Assembly: GCA_017510875.1 (NCBI GenBank) | Contig: JAFWLX010000011.1 | Span: forward strand, 1 to 5,529 | DNA: 5,529 nucleotides | From: Atopobiaceae bacterium | Lineage (GTDB): Bacteria; Actinomycetota; Coriobacteriia; Coriobacteriales; Atopobiaceae | Reading direction: 5' to 3' | Part shown: positions 1 through 4,153 of the stretch, in pieces | How positions within the stretch are numbered: the stretch's first letter is position 1 | Layout: the number at the start of each line of letters is the position of its first letter | The notes under the pieces: model-generated | Databases searched by the model: none | Seen by the model: the letters and a program-made list of their open reading frames with translations, nothing else | What the model was told of the DNA's origin: nothing | Made by a program: the position numbers and the translations under genes

Positions 1-29
1 GCTGCACCACGGGACAGCCGTGGTGCAGC
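1..29. terminator. Strong 12-bp inverted repeat, probable terminator after lysS
   Basis: GCTGCACCACGG pairs perfectly with CCGTGGTGCAGC around a GACAG loop. It begins at the window edge, so the stem may extend further and any U-tract on the minus strand would lie outside the window. Its position about 45 bases after the lysS stop fits a terminator. A hairpin belonging to a converging neighbour outside the window is also possible. Confidence 0.55.
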
Positions 30-30
30 A

Positions 31-43
31 GGGGCGCAGCCCC
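31..43. terminator. Short GC hairpin in the lysS 3' region
   Basis: GGGGC and GCCCC flank a 3-base loop, making a tight 5-bp stem. It sits between the hairpins at 53-72 and 1-29 and can be extended by an alternative outer pairing of bases 21-26 with 48-53. Confidence 0.35.
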
Positions 44-52
44 CATCGCACC

Positions 53-72
53 AGCTAGGTCGTTTCCTAGCT
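53..72 (-). terminator. Hairpin immediately after lysS
   Basis: AGCTAGG pairs perfectly with CCTAGCT around a 6-base loop, beginning three bases after the lysS stop codon. No U-run follows. It is the first of three consecutive hairpins after lysS. It may protect the 3' end or help termination. Confidence 0.45.
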
Positions 73-74
73 TC

Positions 75-2591
75 CTAGTACAGCTTGGCGCCGGCAGGAA
101 TGCGGTCGTCCACCATGAGCAGGTTGAGACCCTCATGGCCATCCTCGGTATGGATGGCGGAGAGCAGCATGCCGCAGCTGTCAATGCCCATCATCTTGCG
201 CGGAGGCAGGTTGACGATAGCCACTAGGCTCTTGCCCACCAGCTCCTCGGGGGCGTAGTACTCCTTGATGCCAGAGAGAATCACACGATCGGTACCGGTT
301 CCGTCATCGAGCACAAAGTGCAGGAGCTTCTTGCTCTTGGGAACCTCGCTGCACTCCTTGACCTTGACCACGCGGAAGTCCGACTTGCTGAAGGTACCGA
401 AATCGACCTCATCAGCAAAGAGCGGCTCGATGTAGATGCCTTCCTGCGGAATCTGGGGCTTCTCGGGCTCGGGCTCTGCGGGAGTGGCGTACACGTCACC
501 CACAGGAGCGATGGCCTTGAAAGCCTCGATGACGCTGGCAAACAGCTCGTCTAGCTCCATGTCAAGGTACTCGGCGCCACGCGCGATGACCTCGCGGTTG
601 CAACCGGCGGCAAACTTCTTTGTCTTGAACTTCTTCTTGAGGCTCTTGAGCTCCATGTCGGTCACGCTCTTGGAGGGGCGCATCTTGGCAACTGCCTGAA
701 TGAGGCCCGAAAGCTCGTCGGTGGCATAGAGCCACTTCTCCATGATGTGCTCGGGCTTGGGAAGCTCGGAGTTGAGGTCGGAGTTGTGCGTCTGGATAGA
801 ATGGGCCAACGCCGGATCTGCACCCGCCTCGGCCAGAAGCTCGGCGGTCTTGACGGTATGCTGGACCTCATCGGGCCACTTCTCCCAGTCAAGGTCGTGC
901 AGAAGGCCCACCTGACCCCAGAACTCAACGTTTTTGGGATCGTACTTCTCGGCGTAGTGGCGCATGAGCCCCTCGAGAGTCTCGCCATGCGCCACATGGA
1001 ACCAGTCGTCGTTGTACTTGACCAGCAGGTCATGAGCCTGCTCGCGCGTCAGTCCAGTCTCAAGCTTGCCGTCAGCGGGCGTAGGCGCGGCGGCGCGGCG
1101 CTCGGGACGCATGTGCGGGAAGAGCAGCACGTCGCGGATGGAGCCCTTATTGGTAAAGAGCATTACCATGCGGTCGATGCCAAAGCCAATACCGCCTGCA
1201 GGAGGCATGCCATACTCAAGGGCACGCACGTAGTCGTAGTCGTACTCCATGGCCTCGTCGTCGCCAGCCTCCTTGGCCGCAACCTGCGCAGCAAAGCGAC
1301 TCTCCTGGTCAACGGGATCGTTAAGCTCCGAGAAGGCGTTGGCGTACTCGTGACCGGCAACCACCAGCTCAAAGCGGTCGGTAAGGCGCGGATCGTCATC
1401 CTTGCGCTTGGCCAGCGGGCTCACCTCAACAGGGTAGTCGCACACAAAGGTGGGGTTAATCAGATCGCCCTCGCACAGCTCGTCATAGATGGCAAAGATG
1501 AGGCGACCAATGCCCCAACTCTGGTCGTACTCAAGGCCCAGACGGTCGAGTATCTCGCGCGCATGCTCTACGGAGGTCTCCATGTTGATGGTCTCGCCCA
1601 CCTTCTCGGAAACCAGCTCGGCCATGGAGACAGACCGGAACGGCACCGAAAGGTCAACGGTAGTGCCTTGGAACTCAATCTGCTCGCCCAGGCCCAGCGC
1701 CTCGCGGCACGCGGTAAACAGGCCCTCGGTCAGGCGCTTCATGCCCTCAAGGTCGGAGTAGGCACAGTAGGCCTCCATACTGGTGAACTCGGGGTTGTGC
1801 GTGAGGTCCATGCCCTCGTTGCGGAACTGCCGGCCCAACTCAAACACGCGCTCCATGCCACCCACAATGCAGCGCTTAAGGGGCAGCTCGGTGGCAATAC
1901 GCAGGTAGCAGTCTTGGTCGAGCGCATTGAAGTGCGTGGAAAAGGGCTTGGCGTTGGCGCCGCCAAGCGTCTCCTGCAAAATGGGGGTCTCGACCTCAAG
2001 GTAGCCTTGGCTCTCCATGTAGCGGCGGATGGCCGAGATGAGCCTGCTGCGCTTGACAAAGGTGTCCTTGACCTCAGGATTCATGATGAGGTCAACGTAG
2101 CGCTGACGATAGCGCACCTCCTTGTCGGTAAGGCCGTGGAACTTCTCGGGCAGCGGCCTGCATGACTTTGAGAGCAGCGTGAGCGAGGTGGGAGAAAGCG
2201 AGAGCTGTCCACGACGCGTGCGCATGATGGTGCCGGTAGCACCCAAGATGTCACCAAGGTCAAGCTTGCCAAGCAGGTCCCAATCGGCCTCGGACAGGTT
2301 GTTGATGCGGCAGAAAAGCTGAATCTGACCGGTGCAATCCTCCAGCACGATAAAGGCCACCTTACCCTGGTTGCGAAGGGCACGGATGCGGCCGGCAAGC
2401 GAGTAGACGTCCGGCGTGTCCTGGCCCGGCTCGAGCGCCACGTAGCGCTCTTCCAGCTCGGCGGCATGGGCAGTTACCTCGGACTTTATGGGATAGGGAT
2501 TGATGCCGCCGTCTATGAGTACCTGACGACGCTCCCTGCGGGCAGTGCGCTCGTCAACGTGAGCAGGTGCCGTGGGTGTTTGGTTGGACAT
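75..2591 (-). CDS. lysS: Lysyl-tRNA synthetase (class II) fused to an HD hydrolase domain and a MetRS-type tRNA-binding domain
   Basis: Charges tRNA-Lys with lysine using ATP, in the cytoplasm. The 838 residues form three parts. Residues 1-500 are a whole bacterial LysRS: OB-fold anticodon-binding domain at about 63-145, class II motif 1 around 164-206, motif 2 around 244-275 with the FRNEG signature (Arg257, Glu259), and motif 3 around 466-478 with GIGFGIDR (Arg474). Residues about 510-695 are an HD-superfamily hydrolase with GLLHDLDW (His565-Asp566), His545, His578, His602 and Asp625, followed by the conserved MRPSKS and KKKFK segments. It resembles stand-alone predicted HD hydrolases (COG2316-like, from memory). 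A Pro/Glu-rich linker (about 701-718) leads to an EMAPII/Trbp111-type OB fold (about 721-838) with SGIKEYY, NLPPRKMMGI and SCGML. Ordinary LysRS is about 500 residues. The start was chosen by a strong AAGGAG five bases upstream; the frame stays open to an ATG at 2645, giving 18 more low-complexity residues, which I reject. Nothing appears broken. The LysRS identity is very secure; the substrate of the HD domain is unknown. Confidence 0.96.
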   Translation of the reverse strand: MSNQTPTAPAHVDERTARRERRQVLIDGGINPYPIKSEVTAHAAELEERYVALEPGQDTPDVYSLAGRIRALRNQGKVAFIVLEDCTGQIQLFCRINNLSEADWDLLGKLDLGDILGATGTIMRTRRGQLSLSPTSLTLLSKSCRPLPEKFHGLTDKEVRYRQRYVDLIMNPEVKDTFVKRSRLISAIRRYMESQGYLEVETPILQETLGGANAKPFSTHFNALDQDCYLRIATELPLKRCIVGGMERVFELGRQFRNEGMDLTHNPEFTSMEAYCAYSDLEGMKRLTEGLFTACREALGLGEQIEFQGTTVDLSVPFRSVSMAELVSEKVGETINMETSVEHAREILDRLGLEYDQSWGIGRLIFAIYDELCEGDLINPTFVCDYPVEVSPLAKRKDDDPRLTDRFELVVAGHEYANAFSELNDPVDQESRFAAQVAAKEAGDDEAMEYDYDYVRALEYGMPPAGGIGFGIDRMVMLFTNKGSIRDVLLFPHMRPERRAAAPTPADGKLETGLTREQAHDLLVKYNDDWFHVAHGETLEGLMRHYAEKYDPKNVEFWGQVGLLHDLDWEKWPDEVQHTVKTAELLAEAGADPALAHSIQTHNSDLNSELPKPEHIMEKWLYATDELSGLIQAVAKMRPSKSVTDMELKSLKKKFKTKKFAAGCNREVIARGAEYLDMELDELFASVIEAFKAIAPVGDVYATPAEPEPEKPQIPQEGIYIEPLFADEVDFGTFSKSDFRVVKVKECSEVPKSKKLLHFVLDDGTGTDRVILSGIKEYYAPEELVGKSLVAIVNLPPRKMMGIDSCGMLLSAIHTEDGHEGLNLLMVDDRIPAGAKLY

Positions 2592-2596
2592 GCTTG

Positions 2597-2602
2597 CTCC
2601 TT
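2597..2602 (-). promoter_or_regulatory. Ribosome binding site deciding the lysS start
   Basis: AAGGAG on the minus strand, five bases before the ATG at 2591. It supports a start at MSNQTP rather than the longer in-frame ATG at 2645. Confidence 0.85.
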
Positions 2603-2610
2603 GCCTTGAT

Positions 2611-2634
2611 GCTATCGGTGGGGCTATCGGCGGA
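2611..2634 (-). repeat. Two tandem 12-bp repeats in the lysS leader
   Basis: GCTATCGGTGGG and GCTATCGGCGGA lie head to tail on the plus strand, matching at 10 of 12 positions, just upstream of the lysS ribosome binding site. They keep the frame upstream of lysS open, which explains the spurious PPPIAPPIA extension. Function is unknown; this may simply be a small local duplication. Confidence 0.5.
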
Positions 2635-2664
2635 GGTGTCTTCAATGCCGTTTAGTTAAGGTGC

Positions 2665-2696
2665 CTGGGGCGAAAGGGTACACCCTTCCGCCCCAG
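2665..2696 (-). terminator. Large hairpin in the greA-lysS gap
   Basis: CTGGGGCG (2665-2672) pairs with CGCCCCAG (2689-2696), and AAGGG with CCCTT inside, around a 4-base loop. The single plus-strand A-C mismatch becomes a G-U pair in minus-strand RNA, giving a continuous 14-bp helix there. Termination of the greA message, or an intercistronic processing or attenuation structure before lysS, is likely. No U-run follows. Confidence 0.5.
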
Positions 2697-2728
2697 CGCG
2701 AGACATATCTGCTTTGCTACTAACTAGA

Positions 2729-2751
2729 CGGCGTTGGGCTACTCCCCGCCG
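2729..2751. other. Bulged hairpin after greA
   Basis: CGGCG-TT-GGG pairs with CCC-CGCCG around a 5-base loop, leaving a two-base bulge. It is the middle member of three hairpins in the greA-lysS gap. It is weaker than its neighbours and may be incidental. Confidence 0.25.
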
Positions 2752-2758
2752 ACAGCAT

Positions 2759-2778
2759 CAGAAGGGGTTTCCCTTCTG
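2759..2778 (-). terminator. Hairpin 35 bases after greA
   Basis: CAGAAGGG pairs perfectly with CCCTTCTG (8 bp) around a 4-base loop. Its position just downstream of the greA stop suggests a 3'-end structure. It lacks a U-run on the minus strand. Confidence 0.45.
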
Positions 2779-2813
2779 CCGTGTGTTGGAACACTTGTGA
2801 GAACTATGGCTCG

Positions 2814-3281
2814 CTAGACCTCGATGTTGGTAATGGTGTACTCGCGCACCTTACCACTGGGAGTAGTAAACGAGACCTTGTCACCGGCAACGTGGCCAAT
2901 CATAGCCTTACCGGCAGGGCTCTCGTTTGAAATGAGGTGATTGAGCGAGTCGGTCTGGGTGGTGCCCACAATCTGAAAGACCGTACGCTTGCCGCGCTCG
3001 TCCTCAATCTCAACCTTGCTGCCAATGGAAACCGACATAGAGTCACCATCGGCAATGCGAGCCACGGCCAGAATCTGCTCAATCTCGCTGATGCGCGACT
3101 CGTTGCGCGCCTGATCCTCGCGCGCGGCGTCGTACTCGGCGTTCTCGGAAAGGTCGCCAAAGCCACGAGCCTCTTTAAGGCGCTCGATGATCTCTTCGCG
3201 ACGTTCTCCCTTGAGCTCTTCAAGCTCGGCAACAAGCTTTTCACGTCCCTCGCGGGTAAGAATGATTTCCTTCGTTTCCAT
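2814..3281 (-). CDS. greA: Transcription elongation factor GreA
   Basis: GreA enters the secondary channel of backtracked RNA polymerase and stimulates cleavage of the RNA 3' end so that elongation can resume. The 155 residues match the usual length of about 158. Residues 1-75 form the charged N-terminal coiled coil, with the tip motif GDLSENAEYDAARE at 42-55; Asp43 and Glu46 correspond to the acidic pair that holds the catalytic magnesium. Residues about 85-155 are the FKBP-like domain, with IGSKVEIED and the SPAGKAMIGHVAGD loop. The only plausible ATG is preceded by a weak AAGAAAG Shine-Dalgarno. It lies 48 bp after the tatA-like gene on the same strand with no obvious terminator or promoter between them, so the two are probably co-transcribed. 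lysS follows after a hairpin-rich gap of 222 bp. Family assignment is secure. Confidence 0.97.
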   Translation of the reverse strand: METKEIILTREGREKLVAELEELKGERREEIIERLKEARGFGDLSENAEYDAAREDQARNESRISEIEQILAVARIADGDSMSVSIGSKVEIEDERGKRTVFQIVGTTQTDSLNHLISNESPAGKAMIGHVAGDKVSFTTPSGKVREYTITNIEV

Positions 3282-3329
3282 GCTGCGCTTTCTTTTGAAG
3301 GGTTAGGCCAAACTGGTGTGTATATCGCT

Positions 3330-3653
3330 TTAGGCGAGCTTCTCGCCGCACTTGCTGCAGAAGGAGGCATCGGCGGCATTCTTGGTACCGCACTTGCTGC
3401 AGAAGACTACATCCTCGGAAGCAGGCGCAGGCTCTACGTCCTCCACCTTCTCGACGGTAGCGGCAACAGGGGCGGGCTCGGCGGCGGGAGCCTCAACCTT
3501 CTTGGGCTCTTCCTCGTCGTCGCCTTCCATGCCTTCGCGAACGTTCTTCACGGTTTGGCCAAGGCTCTTGCCAAGCTTGGGAAGGTTCTTAGGCCCAAAG
3601 ATGAGCAGAGCGACGATAAGAATGATAATAAGCTCAGGTGCGCGAAGTCCCAT
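3330..3653 (-). CDS. TatA/TatE-like twin-arginine translocase subunit with a C-terminal zinc ribbon
   Basis: The N-terminal 45 of 107 residues are a typical TatA: a short membrane helix at about 6-19 rich in Leu and Ile (ELIIILIVALLIFG), the FGPK hinge at 19-22, then an amphipathic helix (LPKLGKSLGQTVKNVREG) at 24-41. TatA oligomerises in the cytoplasmic membrane to pass folded proteins bearing twin-arginine signals. An acidic, Pro/Ala/Glu-rich linker (about 44-80) leads to a zinc ribbon at 83-107 with two knuckles, CSKCG (Cys85, Cys88) and CSKCG (Cys99, Cys102). That tail is not part of the usual TatA. The start is set by AAAGGAA eight bases before the ATG; the frame runs 19 residues further upstream, but that segment overlaps the promoter leader. 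No tatC is in the window. It heads a probable tatA-greA unit. The TatA fold is clear; a role in protein export is inferred, and a membrane-anchored zinc-ribbon adaptor is an alternative. Confidence 0.88.
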   Translation of the reverse strand: MGLRAPELIIILIVALLIFGPKNLPKLGKSLGQTVKNVREGMEGDDEEEPKKVEAPAAEPAPVAATVEKVEDVEPAPASEDVVFCSKCGTKNAADASFCSKCGEKLA

Positions 3654-3661
3654 GACGACAA

Positions 3662-3668
3662 TTCCTTT
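3662..3668 (-). promoter_or_regulatory. Ribosome binding site deciding the tatA-like start
   Basis: AAAGGAA on the minus strand, eight bases before the ATG at 3653, selects the start that places the TatA membrane helix at the normal distance from the N-terminus. Confidence 0.75.
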
Positions 3669-3683
3669 CAGAGTACGTATGAA

Positions 3684-3700
3684 GCCCCTTGCTTTGGGGC
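3684..3700 (-). other. Small hairpin in the tatA 5' leader
   Basis: GCCCC and GGGGC form a 5-bp stem with a 7-base loop in the predicted untranslated leader between the TATAAT box and the ribosome binding site. It could influence message stability; there is no sign of a known riboswitch. Confidence 0.3.
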
Positions 3701-3719
3701 CTATCACCACAGTTTAGCG

Positions 3720-3725
3720 ATTATA
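3720..3725 (-). promoter_or_regulatory. -10 box of the tatA-like gene promoter
   Basis: A perfect TATAAT on the minus strand, predicting a transcription start near 3713 and a leader of about 60 bases. No TTGACA-like -35 box lies at 16-18 bp; that position is occupied by the inverted repeat at 3729-3756. This is the pattern expected of a promoter that is activated or repressed by a DNA-binding protein. Confidence 0.65.
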
Positions 3726-3728
3726 CCC

Positions 3729-3756
3729 GCTTGTCCTACGCATGCGCAGGACAAGC
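3729..3756. promoter_or_regulatory. 28-bp near-perfect inverted repeat, candidate operator
   Basis: GCTTGTCCT and AGGACAAGC are perfect 9-bp arms enclosing the palindromic core CGCATGCG. Thirteen of fourteen symmetric positions match; the exception is A3738/C3747. It sits four bases upstream of the tatA -10 box and covers roughly -16 to -43, overlapping the spacer and -35 zone. Lying between two divergent genes, it cannot be the end of either transcript, so an operator for a dimeric regulator is the best reading. I do not recognise the motif as the site of a particular regulator. Confidence 0.6.
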
Positions 3757-3824
3757 TAACAATGCGCACAGCCCACACGTAGTTGCATGTCATTTTTTCA
3801 TGCGCGAAATCGGCCGTGTTATCG

Positions 3825-3830
3825 CATAAT
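3825..3830 (+). promoter_or_regulatory. Possible -10 box for the small zinc-ribbon gene
   Basis: CATAAT matches the consensus at five of six positions and lies 36 bases before the ATG. No convincing -35 box is found at 16-18 bp upstream, where the sequence is GC-rich. Confidence 0.4.
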
Positions 3831-3866
3831 GGACCCATCATTTCACAAAAGGCGATAGGAGCAACC

Positions 3867-4043
3867 ATGGCCGTTACCGAAATTAGCGACGCTGACCTCG
3901 AGGCTTATCTCAACATGCCCGATTGCCCCCAATGTGGCAGCGACGACGTGGATATGACCGACAGCTATACCGACAGCTTTGGCAACACCGTGAAGGTGTA
4001 TTACTGCAACAAGTGCGGTCACAGCTGGGCCGAGACCGACTGA
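3867..4043 (+). CDS. Small zinc-ribbon protein of 58 residues
   Basis: I do not recognise this protein as a named family. It has a short acidic N-terminal segment (about 1-18), then a single zinc ribbon: CPQC at 20-23 and CNKC at 47-50, with a Tyr/Thr/Asp-rich beta segment between and an aromatic HSWAE end. The spacing (CX2C, 23 residues, CX2C) resembles TFIIS/RPB9-type ribbons, which bind nucleic acid or polymerase partners, but function cannot be assigned from fold alone. No membrane segment or signal peptide is present. AGGAG five bases before the ATG decides the start; the longer in-frame ATG at 3783 would run through the promoter region. It is divergent from the TatA-like gene, whose protein also carries a zinc ribbon, and convergent with proA. 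Good start signals and a conserved-looking fold argue that it is real. Confidence 0.85.
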   Translation: MAVTEISDADLEAYLNMPDCPQCGSDDVDMTDSYTDSFGNTVKVYYCNKCGHSWAETD

Positions 4044-4050
4044 CGCGTCA
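4041..4050. repeat. 10-bp palindrome at the zinc-ribbon stop codon
   Basis: TGACGCGTCA is a perfect palindrome whose first three bases are the stop codon of the zinc-ribbon gene. It is short enough to have arisen by chance. Confidence 0.3.
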
Positions 4051-4086
4051 TCTGGAGCGCGGGATTCCCCATCCCACCCACTCCTC

Positions 4087-4142
4087 GTGCACTGAGCGCG
4101 CCACCCGTCACAGATTCGTGACAGGTGACGCGCTCAGTGCAC
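4087..4142 (-). terminator. 56-base hairpin between convergent genes, probable proA terminator
   Basis: A 14-bp outer stem (GTGCACTGAGCGCG with its complement), then CACC/GGTG and GTCAC/GTGAC, around a 6-base loop. Two C-A mismatches on the plus strand become U-G pairs in minus-strand RNA, so the proA transcript would form an uninterrupted 25-bp helix starting 11 bases after its stop. It may also serve the zinc-ribbon gene from the other side. No U-run follows on either strand, as proposed for some actinobacterial terminators. Confidence 0.75.
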
Positions 4143-4153
4143 ATGAGAGGCCG

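Noticed and set aside
747..2165. Long plus-strand open frame of 472 codons opposite lysS
   Set aside because: It lies wholly inside the conserved lysS coding region and its product has no recognisable domain; the lack of stops follows from GC-rich codon use on the opposite strand.
2592..2645. 18-residue N-terminal extension of lysS
   Set aside because: The extension is low-complexity, derives from the tandem repeat, and the downstream ATG has a strong ribosome binding site at ideal spacing.
3729..3756. Reading the 28-bp inverted repeat as a terminator
   Set aside because: It lies between two divergent genes and directly upstream of a TATAAT box, so no annotated transcript ends there, and there is no U-run.
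2937..3782. Plus-strand open frame of 281 codons opposite greA and the TatA-like gene
   Set aside because: It spans two well-supported minus-strand genes and the promoter region, and its product resembles no family.
3785..3803. GCATG...CATGC inverted repeat with a T-run between the arms, near the small gene's promoter
   Set aside because: Arms of only 5 bp around a 9-base spacer are expected by chance; it is too weak to call an operator.
4064..4086. Possible G-quadruplex on the minus strand (three runs of three or four G)
   Set aside because: Only three runs of at least three G are present; a fourth is missing, so a standard quadruplex is not supported.
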